NCBI RefSeq assembly: GCF_026898155.1
Contig: NZ_CP114029.1
Span: forward strand, 2,832,001-2,896,000
Direction of reading: 5' to 3'
DNA from: Jiella pelagia
GTDB taxonomy: Bacteria; Pseudomonadota; Alphaproteobacteria; Rhizobiales; Rhizobiaceae
Length of the DNA: 64,000 nucleotides
Shown: positions 35,309 to 43,715 of the stretch, in pieces
Numbering within the stretch: the stretch's first letter is position 1
How the letters are laid out: each line of letters begins with the position of its first letter
The notes under the pieces: generated by a model
Databases searched by the model: none
Told to the model about the DNA's origin: nothing
What the model saw: the letters and a program-made list of their open reading frames with translations, nothing else
Translations under genes and position numbers: made by a program

Positions 35309-35450
35309 TTTCCTGCACAAGGCGCGTGCTGGGCATCTGCATCGCTGCATATTATCTTCAGTCAGGTACGCCGTGCGGTTGAATGCGTGATTCCCTTCCT
35401 CAGAACGTTCAACCACTCTTTTTTTGAAACAAGATCATAGTGTTCTTCTC
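35309..35450. other. Gene-free AT-leaning spacer between the island gene and the IS
   Basis: No coding sequence is supported. It contains TTTTTTTGAAACAAGAT near 35419-35435, whose TGAAACAAGAT resembles, with one extra base, the inverse of ATCTGTTTCA on the other side of the IS. The pre-insertion target may therefore have been an imperfect inverted repeat. Confidence 0.4.
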
Positions 35451-35461
35451 TGATTGGGGTC
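35451..35461 (+). repeat. IS1111-group inverted repeat, 3' side of transposase
   Basis: TGATTGGGGTC, perfect inverse of 36850-36860. It marks the sharp change from AT-rich island sequence to GC-rich element sequence. Confidence 0.85.
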
Positions 35462-35719
35462 GTTGAGGTCAAGCTCCCTGTTTTGTTCGCGGCCGGATCA
35501 TGTCGCCCCGTGGGCCGCATGCTTCTCTTCGCGGTCGGCGTCCGAGCCGCCGCATGATGGGGTCCAGAAGGCTTGGTGTCTCAATCTGTTTCACGACCTG
35601 ATCGGCCTTTGCCGATGGGTCCAGAATCGAAGCGAGATCACCCAACCTCTCGTCCCCACGGGAACGATCCGGGTTACCCTTGCGGGTGTGTCAGTGTGCC
35701 TTTCCCTTTCGTGGGCTCC
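35462..35719 (-). ncRNA. Candidate seekRNA / bridge RNA region of the IS1111-group element
   Basis: The segment between the transposase stop and the inverted repeat is noncoding and rich in short hairpins. One is a perfect 6-bp stem ATCGGC / GCCGAT at 35601-35606 and 35611-35616 with a 4-base loop. In IS1111-group elements the RNA guiding insertion is encoded here, downstream of the transposase on the same strand. ATCTGTTTCA at 35584-35593 also occurs at 36865-36874, just outside the element. That is the type of match expected between a target-binding guide and its target. RNA boundaries are not determined. Confidence 0.45.
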
Positions 35720-36766
35720 TTATGAGGCGACAGCGACGCTGGCGCTCGGCTCTTTTCCAAAGCGAAAGTCTTCGCCCTCGCTCCACATCCGGTGCAGGAT
35801 GACAGCGAGCTTTCTGGCCACTGCAACACGCGCCCGCGCCATGCCGCGGCGCCGGGCGATCTGCATGCCCCAAGCTTTCAGGCTCGACCATTTCTTCGAG
35901 CGCACGAGCAGCGAGTTTGCTGCTTCGTAAAGAACGGAGCGAGTCAGTTCGTCGCCGCATCGGCTGATCCGGCCCTGGATGTCGGTTTCGCCCGATTGAT
36001 AGCGTGACGGGGTCAGTCCGAGGTGGACGCCGACATCTCTGGAATGACGGAAACGCTCCGGTCGATCGATGGTGGCGCGGAAGGCGAGCGCCGTGATCGG
36101 GCCGACGCCTGGAACGCTCATCAGCCGTCGGCACGTCTCCTCACTTTTGACGATGTCGAGAACCTGCTTCGTCAGCGTGGCGAGCTGCTCCATCATCGTC
36201 TTAAGGACGGCGAGAAGCGGTCTGATCAAGTCCATGACATCGGGATCGCTCGCCGCCATCTCGCGAACTCGTTGGTCGAATGCAGTGCGACTGGGCTTGC
36301 CGAGTTTGATGCCGGCTTCGCGCAGGATCGCGCGCACGACATTCTCGATCGAACCCATCTCGCTCAGGATCGTGCGGCGGGCCACGAGAAGCGAGCGCCA
36401 AAGACGGGATTGCCGCGATTTGACGTGAACCTCGCGAAACCAACCCGTGCGCATGATCTGAGCCAGAGCGCGGGCGTCATTGCGATCGGTCTTATTGGGC
36501 ATCGTCTTCATCGCCGCATTGGCCTTGCGCGTTTCGATGCAGATCGCCGGCCACCCGGCATCGCGCAGCCCATCATGGAGCCAGGCCGAGAGCGGGCATG
36601 CTTCGAGGCCGATCCGTTCAAGGCGGCGGTCGACAGTTCGCAACGAAATGACCAGGGCTTCGGGCTCGCTCGCCGATCGCAGTTCTTTGACGATCTCGCC
36701 ATTCTCGTCGACGATGCAGATCGACGTCTCTTCCAGCGAGACGTCCAGTCCGGCATAGTATCTCAT
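35720..36766 (-). CDS. IS110 family transposase (IS1111 group)
   Basis: A 348-residue DEDD-type transposase/recombinase. The N-terminal RuvC-like domain has Asp in YAGLDVSLEE, Glu in IGLEACP and Asp residues in KTDRNDARALA. The C-terminal Transposase_20 domain has SVPGVGPITALAF near 210 and GLTPSRYQSGE, whose Ser is the expected nucleophile. The length is typical and the frame unbroken, so it could be active. ATG 36766 (MRYYAG) is chosen because GAGAGGAAGCAGCC lies just upstream, although the frame is open to 36802. It works with an RNA guide encoded by the element. Confidence 0.95.
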   Translation of the reverse strand: MRYYAGLDVSLEETSICIVDENGEIVKELRSASEPEALVISLRTVDRRLERIGLEACPLSAWLHDGLRDAGWPAICIETRKANAAMKTMPNKTDRNDARALAQIMRTGWFREVHVKSRQSRLWRSLLVARRTILSEMGSIENVVRAILREAGIKLGKPSRTAFDQRVREMAASDPDVMDLIRPLLAVLKTMMEQLATLTKQVLDIVKSEETCRRLMSVPGVGPITALAFRATIDRPERFRHSRDVGVHLGLTPSRYQSGETDIQGRISRCGDELTRSVLYEAANSLLVRSKKWSSLKAWGMQIARRRGMARARVAVARKLAVILHRMWSEGEDFRFGKEPSASVAVAS

Positions 36767-36849
36767 GGCTGCTTCCTCTCGATGCTTGTGGCCGATCAAC
36801 ACGGACCACGTTTTACCATCTTGAAGGGAGCAGCCGCCGCTGCGGCCGA

Positions 36850-36860
36850 GACCCCAATCA
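36850..36860 (+). repeat. IS1111-group inverted repeat, 5' side of transposase
   Basis: GACCCCAATCA, the perfect inverse of 35451-35461. The base run CCCC follows, then ATCTGTTTCA (36865-36874), which recurs inside the element's 3' noncoding region. Confidence 0.85.
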
Positions 36861-37066
36861 CCCCATCTGTTTCATTCGCTGTGCTGGTCATGGGCCGTAG
36901 TTGCAAGCGGCGTGCGTCCGGTCGTGATGGGCGATCTGCCTCCAGCGCGGTCCGTCGTCCACGCACACCACACCAGATCCGGCCGAAATCATCCGAGTCC
37001 GTCTGGCCGCCTTTGAGCAGGACCGGCGGCCGTCGTGACCGCGCGGCCGCGGCCCTCACGATGGAA

Positions 37067-37094
37067 TTGACATGCCTCGCCCAATCATTATCTC
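37067..37094 (+). promoter_or_regulatory. Candidate sigma-70 promoter for the ApnO-like gene
   Basis: TTGACA (37067-37072) is followed after 16 bases by TATCTC (37089-37094), about 50 bases before the ATG at 37146. A small hairpin, CGCCC / GGGCG, lies between promoter and start. The rest of 36861-37145 shows no gene. Confidence 0.45.
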
Positions 37095-37145
37095 ATCATA
37101 CCAGTTGAGGATCACGCCCTTTCGGGCGACGAGAAAGAGACTGCG

Positions 37146-37973
37146 ATGACGAGTGTTGCGCTGTTCGGCGCCGGCGGAAAGATGGGCGTCCGGCTGTCGA
37201 AGAACCTGGCCAAGACCAATTTTGATGTCCGCCACGTCGAGGTCATGCCGGCCGGGCAGGCGCGGCTGAAGGAGGCCGTCGGCGTTGACTGCGTCGAGCC
37301 GGATGCGGCGCTCGACGGGGCCGAGGTGGTCGTGATGGCGGTGCCCGACACGGCGATCGGCAAGGTCGCCGGCATGGTCGTGCCGAAACTCGCCCCCGGC
37401 ACGATCGTGGTCATTCTCGACGCCGCCGCCCCCTTTGCCGGCCATCTGCCGGAGCGCGCCGACATCACCTATTTCGTCACCCATCCCTGCCATCCGACGA
37501 TCTTCACCAAGGAGACGACGGAGGCGGGCCGCAACGACCATTTCGGCGGCGTCGCCGCCGAGCAGGCGGTGGTCAACGCGCTGATGCAGGGGCCGGACGA
37601 GCACTATGCGATCGGCGACAAGATCGCGCGGGCGATCTATGCGCCGGTGAACCGGACGCACCGGGTGACGGTCGAGCAGATGGCCTATCTCGAGCCGGGC
37701 CTGTCGGAGACGGTCTGCGCGTCGCTCCTCGTCGTCATGCGCGAGGCGATGGAGGAGGTGATCAAGACCGGCGTGCCGCGCGAATGCGCCCGCGACTTCC
37801 TTCTCGGCCACATGAACATCCTCGGCGCGGTGATCTTCGAGGAGGTCGACGGGGTGTTTTCCGATGCCTGCAACAAGGCGATCGAGTTCGGCAAGCCGAT
37901 GCTGATGCGCGACGACTGGAAGAAGGTCTTCGAGCCCGACGAGATCGCCGCGAGCATCAAGCGGATCACCTGA
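37146..37973 (+). CDS. NAD(P)-binding oxidoreductase of the phosphogluconate-dehydrogenase-C-terminal type (ApnO-like)
   Basis: A 275-residue protein with an N-terminal Rossmann fold (VALFGAGGKMGVRLSKNL, residues 4-21; VVVMAVPDTAIG near 60-72). Its C-terminal helical domain belongs to the 6-phosphogluconate-dehydrogenase-like group. THPCHPTIF near 110 and FLLGHMNILGA near 220 are striking conserved-looking blocks. The described member with this architecture is D-apionate oxidoisomerase (ApnO). The other apionate genes are not in the window, so the substrate is open. Transcription ends at a strong terminator shared with the convergent aldehyde dehydrogenase gene. Confidence 0.75.
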   Translation: MTSVALFGAGGKMGVRLSKNLAKTNFDVRHVEVMPAGQARLKEAVGVDCVEPDAALDGAEVVVMAVPDTAIGKVAGMVVPKLAPGTIVVILDAAAPFAGHLPERADITYFVTHPCHPTIFTKETTEAGRNDHFGGVAAEQAVVNALMQGPDEHYAIGDKIARAIYAPVNRTHRVTVEQMAYLEPGLSETVCASLLVVMREAMEEVIKTGVPRECARDFLLGHMNILGAVIFEEVDGVFSDACNKAIEFGKPMLMRDDWKKVFEPDEIAASIKRIT

Positions 37974-38010
37974 TCGCCGTCGTCGCTTCTGCGCGAACCC
38001 AAAACGAGAG

Positions 38011-38044
38011 AGGCCGGCGCGAGACGATCGCGCCGGCCTTTTTC
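38011..38044. terminator. Strong bidirectional Rho-independent terminator
   Basis: A perfect 12-bp stem (AGGCCGGCGCGA with TCGCGCCGGCCT, 38011-38022 and 38028-38039) and a 5-base loop, followed by a T-tract ending TTTTTC. On the other strand an A-rich run provides a weaker tail. It separates the convergent ApnO-like and aldehyde dehydrogenase genes. Confidence 0.9.
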
Positions 38045-38061
38045 TTGAGAGTGGTATCGGT

Positions 38062-39523
38062 TCAGCCGTGCTTGATCGACACGGTCTTCAGCCGCGAGAA
38101 GCCGTAGAGCGCCTCGAAGCCCTTCTCGCGGCCGTGGCCCGACTTGCCGACGCCGCCGAAGGGAAGCTCGACGCCGCCGCCGGCGCCGTAATTGTTGATG
38201 AAGACCTGGCCGCAATGGAGCTTGCGGGCAAGCCGCATCTGCCGGCTCCCGTTCTCGGTCCATATCCCCGCGACGAGCCCGTATTCCGTGCCGTTGGCGA
38301 TGCGGATGGCGTCGGCCTCGTCGTCGAACGGGATCATCACCTGCACCGGGCCGAAGATCTCCTCCTGGGCGAGGGCGTGATCGGCTGGAACGTCGGCAAA
38401 CAGCACCGGCGCGACGTAGTGGCCCGCCGCAGGCGCGCTTTCGTCGATCCGCCCTTCGGCCGCGACGTTGAGCCTCGGCGCGGCCCTTGGCGATGTAGCG
38501 GGCGACGATGTCCTTCTGCCTGGCCGAGACCAGCGGACCGAGGTCGAAGTCCTGCGACGCCGGGCCGGCGACGAGAGCGCGATAGGCCTCCGCCATCCGG
38601 TTCTTGACCTCGTCGTAGATGCCGCGCTGGACGAGGACGCGCGAGGCGGCCGAGCAGGTCTGGCCGGCGGCCTGGATGCAGGCGCCGACGAGGGTCGGAA
38701 GCGCCGCGCCCAGATCGCAGTCGTTAAAGACGATGTGCGGGCTCTTGCCGCCGAGCTCCAGCGTCACCGGAACGACGTTCTCGGCCGCCGCGGTCTGGAT
38801 GCGCCGGCCGGTGCCGACCGAGCCGGTGAAGGAGACGTGATGGACGCGCGGGTGGGCCGACAGCGCCGCGCCGACCGTGTGGCCGTAGCCGGTGACGACG
38901 TTGAGCGCCCCGGCCGGCAAACCCGCCTCCTCGGCGAGAGCGGCGACGGCGAGGGCGCTGAGCGAGGCGTCCTCGGCCGGCTTCAGGACGCAGGCATTGC
39001 CCATGGCGAGCGCCGCCCCGACCGAACGGCCGAGGATCTGCATCGGATAGTTCCAGGGAATGATGTGGGCTGTGACGCCATGCGGCTCGCGCAGGGTGAG
39101 GACGGTGGTGCCGGCCTGATAGGGGATCGTTTCGCCCATCACCTTGTCGGCCGCTCCGCCATAGAATTCGAAATAGCGGGCGAGGGCCTTGGCATCGTTG
39201 CGGGCCTGGGCGATCGGCTTGCCGATGTCGGTCGATTCCAGATGGGCGAGCGTCTCGGCGCGCTCCTCGACGAGGCGCGACAGGCGCATCAGGATGCGCC
39301 CGCGCTCGGTCGCGGTCATCGCCCCCCATTCGCCGTCGAGGGCCGCCTCGGCGGCGGCGACGGCCGCCTCGACGTCGTCGGCGGTCCCTGCGGCGATGCT
39401 GGCGATCGTCTCGCCGGTGGACGGATTCTCCACCGGGATCGACGCGCCGCCCGTTGCGGGGCGCCAGGCGCCGCCGACGAACAGCTTCGACGGATCGAAC
39501 CACAGGCCCGCTTGTATCGTCAT
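38062..39523 (-). pseudogene. Aldehyde dehydrogenase family protein, frame broken at 38470-38476
   Basis: The frame from ATG 39523 carries NYPMQI near 150, the Rossmann-type FTGSVGTG, the catalytic-Glu block LELGGKSPH, and the nucleophile region GQTCSAASRV. It shifts inside GAGGCTC (minus reading) after AKGRAE and resumes as LNVAAEGRIDE. It then runs through EEIFGPVQ and ELPFGGVGKSGHG to the stop at 38062. One base removed gives 486 residues, the usual size. AGGAAGCGAG precedes the start. It is a paralogue of the fragment at 1-133. It lies downstream of a GntR gene on the same strand and is probably regulated by it. Confidence 0.88.
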
Positions 39524-39649
39524 CGTCTCGCTTCCTTCCTGGAGTGGTGGGCTACCGGGTGCGAACGGCACGCCGCGTCGTCCCGAGGCGCGAGGGCAGC
39601 GACGGCCGGTCTTCGTCCGCCGCAAGGGCCGACGGCACGGCTCGACCGC

Positions 39650-40373
39650 TCAGTCTCTCTCGCGGACGTGCGACCCGATCCTCGCGCGCCCCGCCTCGAT
39701 ATGGCCGCGCATCGCCGCCTCGGCCCGCGCCGGATCGCGCGCCGAGATCGCGGCGAGAATGTCGATATGCTCCTCGATCACAGCATGGGCGACGTCGGAA
39801 TGATACCGCAGGCGAAAGATGTGCATCTGCTTGAACAGCCGGCCGAGCGTCTCCTCGATGAGGCTCGTTGCCGCAGGCCTTGGCGATGGCGGCGTGGAAC
39901 CGGCTGTCGAGGACGACGAGCCTGGCGCTGTGGCTGCCGATATCTTCCGCCGAGAGCGCCTGCATCTCCTCGGTGATGGTCCCGAGTTCCACAAGGTCCT
40001 CGGGTAAGGCGTGCCGGGCGGCCCGCGCGGCACTCGTCGGTTCGATCAGGCTGCGCAGCTCGAAGATGTCGGCGAACTGTTCGACCGTCGGGAGCGGACC
40101 GACGCTCCAGCCGGAATACTGCTTCTTGACGACGAGCCCCTCCGCCTCGAGACGGATGAGGGCGGCCCGCGTCGGCGTCTGCGACACGCCGAAGCGCCGC
40201 GCCAACCCGTCGATGGAAAGACGTTCTCCCGGCGGGATGCGCAGCGAGATCAGATCGTCGACGAGGCGTTGATAGATCTCGTCCCCGAGCGAGGGGCGCT
40301 GCAGGATCGGGTCCTGCGCCGGGGGCTGCCAGCCCGACGCCGCCGGGCTGGATAAGGCGTCCTTGGCGACCAA
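39650..40373 (-). pseudogene. GntR family regulator (FCD), frame broken at 39860-39866
   Basis: No ATG fits the N-terminus; a TTG at 40373 with AAGGAC upstream is the best start. The HTH region LSIDGLARRFGVSQTPTRAALIRLEAEGLV and the FCD domain IFELRSLIEPTSAARAA are clear. The frame shifts inside GAGCCTC (minus reading) after AKACGNE and resumes as LIEETLGRLFKQMHIF, ending at 39650. One base removed gives 240 residues, normal for the family. It is divergent from TRAP system 1, with a palindromic site between the two, and upstream of the aldehyde dehydrogenase gene. It probably controls both. Confidence 0.83.
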
Positions 40374-40405
40374 ACTTGCGTCCTTGACCGATGGCTTCCG
40401 TTTCC

Positions 40406-40420
40406 ATACGAATATCGTAT
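40406..40420. promoter_or_regulatory. Operator candidate ATACGA-N3-TCGTAT
   Basis: ATACGAATATCGTAT is a palindrome with 6-base perfect arms, located between the GntR gene (minus) and TRAP dctP (plus). ATAC/GTAT half-sites are typical of FCD-type GntR operators. It lies 33 bases before the proposed TTG start. Confidence 0.55.
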
Positions 40421-40519
40421 CGGATATCTGGTGTAAACACTGGGCCGATCGGGCCGGCGCCCGGCGCGAGGGAGACGCGCGGCGCACCAAGGCGGCCCCG
40501 TCAAAGGGAGGAGAGATCC

Positions 40520-41498
40520 ATGAATTGCAGGACGATGCTCGCCGGGCTGTTGCTGGCGACGAGCGCACTCGCCACGACGATGGCCGACGCCAAGGAAATG
40601 AACTTCGCGATCGTCACGCCACCCGAAGGCCATTACGGCCAGGGCGCCAAGGCGTTCGCCGAAAAGATGAAGGAGCTTTCGGGGGGCGACTTCGTCGTCA
40701 ACGTCAAGGCCGGTGGCTCGCTCGGCGGCGAGCGCGAGCTTCTGGAAGGCGAGCAGATCGGCACGATCGAACTCGCCATGACCTCGACCGGGCCGGTCGG
40801 CTCCTTCGTGCCGGAGATTTACGCCCTCGATTTCCCCTTCCTTTTCAAGGATTACGCCAGCGCTAGAGAAATCCTCGACGGCGAGATCGGCGAGGAGCCT
40901 CTTGTCGAAGTTCGAGGACAAGGGAATGATCGGGCTTGCCTGGTCCGAGAACGGCTTTCGCCACGTCACCAACTCGGTCCATCCGGTGAAGACGCCGGCA
41001 GATCTCGCCGGGCTGAAGCTGCGGACCATGGAGAACCAGGTCCATATCGACGCCTTCAAGGAGCTCGGCGCCTCGCCGACGCCGATGAGCTGGACCGAGG
41101 TCCTGACCTCGCTCCAGCAGGGCACGATCGACGGGCAGGAGAACCCGATCCCGATCATCGTCTCCAACAACATGTGGGACATGCAGAAATACGTGACGCT
41201 CACCGGCCACGTCTATTCGCCGGCGGTGATCACCATGTCTAAGATCCACTGGGATCAGCTGTCCGACGAGGAGAAGGGCTGGATCCGGGAAGCCTCCAAG
41301 GCCGCCGTCGAGGCGACGCGCAAGGTCGTCGACCAGACCGAGGCGGACGGCGTGAAGACCATGCGCGAGCACGGGATGGAGGTGATCGAGGATGTCGACA
41401 AGACGGCCTTCCAGTCGGCCGTCCAGCCGACCTACGAGCGCTACGGCAAGGACTATGGCGAGCAGATGATCCAGAGGATCCGCGACGCCCAACAGTAG
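40520..41498 (+). pseudogene. dctP: TRAP transporter substrate-binding protein DctP (system 1), frame broken at 40895-40901
   Basis: The frame from ATG 40520, preceded by GGGAGGAGAG, starts with a signal peptide ending ADAKE. It shows DctP features (LSGGDFVVNVKAGGSLGGEREL, EIYALDFPFLF). It shifts at GAGCCTC after EIGEE and resumes as LLSKFEDKGMIGLAW through VKTPADLAGLKLRTMEN, the ligand-Arg region, and QQGTIDGQENP to the stop at 41498. One base removed gives 325 residues. It heads a dctPQM operon and would deliver a C4-dicarboxylate-like acid. One of three TRAP binding-protein genes here, all broken at the same motif. Confidence 0.88.
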
Positions 41499-41732
41499 GC
41501 ATTGGCGTGCCCGGCTCCGTCATCTCGCGGACGGGGCCGGGCCGCATTCCCGCAAGCGCGGTCCGGCCGGTTTCGCAAGCCGCGACGTCGGCCATGCCGA
41601 TCTTATTCCGGCCGGCGCGGCTCGCGCCCATTCCCTGCCGTTGTCGTCCCCGATCCCAGCCGCCCCGATCCCAGCCGCCCTGACATCCGCCGCCTCTGTC
41701 ACCCGCCGCTCCTGTCACCGAAGGTGCCGTCG

Positions 41733-42245
41733 ATGCACAAGACCGCTCTCAACGTCGCCGAGGGGTTGATCCGGCTCACCCACAATCTCGCGGCTCTGCT
41801 TCTCGCGCTGGCGGCGCTGCTGGTGTTCTGGCAGGTCGTCACACGCTTCCTCCTCGGCGACGCGGCGGCCTGGTCGGAGGTGCTGGCCCGCGGCGTCGTC
41901 ATCTGGATGGTCTTCCTCGTCGCCGGGGCCGGTTTCCGCTTAAGCGCGATGATCCCGCTGGAGTTTGTCCGCTCCGTTCTGCCGGCACATCTGCAGCGCG
42001 TCGTCGGCTTCGTCGTGATGACGCTGATCCTTGCTTTCCTCGGCGTCCTCGTCTGGTTCGGCACGGCAATGGCGATCCGGGTGTCGACGCAGCAGGTGGC
42101 GATGCTCGGCGTGCCGATTTCCTGGTTCTATGCAGCAATCCCGGTCGGTGCGGCGCTGGCGTTGCCCGGCGTCCTGCTCGAATTCTTCAGGCCGATCGAC
42201 GGCGTTCGGGGCGAAGCGGCGGAACGGGACGAGGTGTTCGAATGA
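41733..42245 (+). CDS. dctQ: TRAP transporter small permease (DctQ, system 1)
   Basis: A 170-residue protein with four predicted helices, the size and topology of TRAP small subunits. The central VARGVVIWMVFLVAGAGFRL is the usual conserved stretch. ATG 41733 gives the expected N-terminus. A 234-base spacer separates it from dctP. Its end overlaps the dctM start by 4 bases (ATGA). Confidence 0.9.
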   Translation: MHKTALNVAEGLIRLTHNLAALLLALAALLVFWQVVTRFLLGDAAAWSEVLARGVVIWMVFLVAGAGFRLSAMIPLEFVRSVLPAHLQRVVGFVVMTLILAFLGVLVWFGTAMAIRVSTQQVAMLGVPISWFYAAIPVGAALALPGVLLEFFRPIDGVRGEAAERDEVFE

Positions 42246-43516
42246 ACGCCGCGCTCGTCTCGGCGCTGATCTTCTTCTTCGTCCTGTCGGTTCCCGTCGG
42301 GGTGGCAATCGGCCTTGCGGCGATTGTCGGGGTCGGCTTCTTCTCGCCGCTGCCGCTTCTCGTCGTTCCGCAGAAGATCTTCACCTCGCTCGACAGCTTC
42401 CCGCTGCTGGCCGTGCCCTTCTTCATCCTTGCCGGCAATCTGATGACCCATGGCGGCGTCTCGCGCCGGCTGGTGGGCTTTGCGAAATCGCTGGTCGGCG
42501 GCGTCCAGGGCGGGCTCGCCTCGACCTGCGTCGTCACCTGCATGATCTTCGCGGCGATCTCCGGCTCCTCGGTCGCCACCACCTTCGCCATCGGTGCAAT
42601 CCTCATCCCGGCGATGGCGCGGCACGGCTACCCGCTGCCGATGGCCGCCACGATCCAGGCGACATCAGCCGAACTCGGCGTGATCATCCCGCCCTCGGTG
42701 CCGATGATCATCTTCGGAGTCGCCACCGAAACCTCGATTACCCAGCTGTTCATGGCCGGCATCGGTCCCGGCCTTCTCGTCGCCACCGCGCTCATCGTGA
42801 TGACGCAGGTCTGGTGCCGCGTGAAGGGCATCGGCAAGGAAGACGGCGAGGAGAGTGCACCGATCCTCACAAGTTTCGTCGACGCTTTCTGGGCCCTGAT
42901 GCTGCCGGTGATCATCCTCGGCGGCATCTATGGCGGCGTCTTCACGCCGACCGAGGCGGCGGCGGTCTCGGTGGTCTATGCGCTTTTCGTCGGCCTCTTC
43001 GTCTATCGCGAGATGACCATCGCCGACCTGCCGCAGATCTTCCGCTCGGCCGCCGTCTCGACGGGCGCGATCATGCTGATCATCGCCACAGCGGGCCTCT
43101 TCTCGTTCCTGATCAGCCTGTCGGGCTTGCCGAACCAGATCGGCGGATGGGCGGAGGAACATTTCGACGGCGCCGTCGGTTTCCTGCTCTTCGTCAACGC
43201 CTTGCTGCTGGTCGTCGGCATGTTTGTCGAGACCTCGGCGGCGATCCTGGTGCTGGCGCCGATCCTGACGCCCATCGCCATCGGCTTTGGTGTCGATCCT
43301 GTGCACTTCGGCATCGTCGTCATCGTCAACCTGGCGCTCGGCATGATCACGCCCCCGCTCGGGGTCAATCTGTTCGCCGCGGCGCAAGTGGCGAAAATCC
43401 CGGTGCAGCGGATGTTCGCTTCCTTGATAATTCCGGTAGCGGTTATCCTCGGGACCCTCCTTCTCATCACCTACGTGCCGCAGATATCGCTGTTCCTGCG
43501 TGACCTCTTCACATGA
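42242..43516 (+). CDS. dctM: TRAP transporter large permease (DctM, system 1)
   Basis: A 424-residue permease with about twelve hydrophobic segments. PLLAVPFFILAGNLM near 55, ISGSSVATTFAIG near 105, IPPSVPMIIFG near 150 and GMITPPLGVNLFAAA near 370 are family hallmarks. It uses the sodium gradient to move the acid released by DctP. The frame is intact, unlike the DctM of system 3. It overlaps dctQ by 4 bases. Confidence 0.95.
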   Translation: MNAALVSALIFFFVLSVPVGVAIGLAAIVGVGFFSPLPLLVVPQKIFTSLDSFPLLAVPFFILAGNLMTHGGVSRRLVGFAKSLVGGVQGGLASTCVVTCMIFAAISGSSVATTFAIGAILIPAMARHGYPLPMAATIQATSAELGVIIPPSVPMIIFGVATETSITQLFMAGIGPGLLVATALIVMTQVWCRVKGIGKEDGEESAPILTSFVDAFWALMLPVIILGGIYGGVFTPTEAAAVSVVYALFVGLFVYREMTIADLPQIFRSAAVSTGAIMLIIATAGLFSFLISLSGLPNQIGGWAEEHFDGAVGFLLFVNALLLVVGMFVETSAAILVLAPILTPIAIGFGVDPVHFGIVVIVNLALGMITPPLGVNLFAAAQVAKIPVQRMFASLIIPVAVILGTLLLITYVPQISLFLRDLFT

Positions 43517-43565
43517 GGCCCCTTCTGGCGTGTTCAGGAAAAACCTCGCAGCGAGACTTCAAGCC

Positions 43566-43691
43566 ATGAGCAAGTCGGCAAAGCCAAGCTACCGGATCGC
43601 AACCATCGAGGGCGACGGCATCGGCCCGGAGGTCACGCGATCGGCTCGCTGCAGCGAGATGACCGCGGCGATCCTGCGGGCTCTCGCCTGA
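43566..43691 (+). pseudogene. Internally deleted remnant of an isopropylmalate/tartrate dehydrogenase-type gene
   Basis: A 41-codon frame starting MSKSAKPSYRIATIEGDGIGPEV, the exact N-terminal signature of LeuB / tartrate dehydrogenase / isocitrate dehydrogenase proteins. After TRSA it jumps to RCSEMTAAILRALA and a stop, which looks like the extreme C-terminus of such a protein. About 300 codons are missing without another frame change. It lies 49 bases after dctM and 24 before the beta-hydroxyacid dehydrogenase gene. leuD and leuC homologues lie 2.5-4.5 kb away, so it may be the lost third member of that set. Confidence 0.75.
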
Positions 43692-43715
43692 AATCCAACC
43701 GGACGGAAAACCTCC

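Larger units (their letters stand above)
35451..36860 (-). mobile_element. IS110-family insertion sequence, IS1111 group (about 1.41 kb)
   Basis: Bounded by 11-bp inverted repeats, TGATTGGGGTC at 35451-35461 and GACCCCAATCA at 36850-36860. It contains one transposase gene on the minus strand, with a short 5' spacer (about 84 bases inside the repeat) and a long 3' spacer (about 258 bases). Inverted repeats and a long 3' noncoding segment distinguish the IS1111 group from the IS110 group. The exact outer ends usually lie a few bases beyond the repeats and are not fixed here. The element sits beside the AT-rich gene, so it may have helped bring in the island. Composition is GC-rich like the host. 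Confidence 0.85.
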
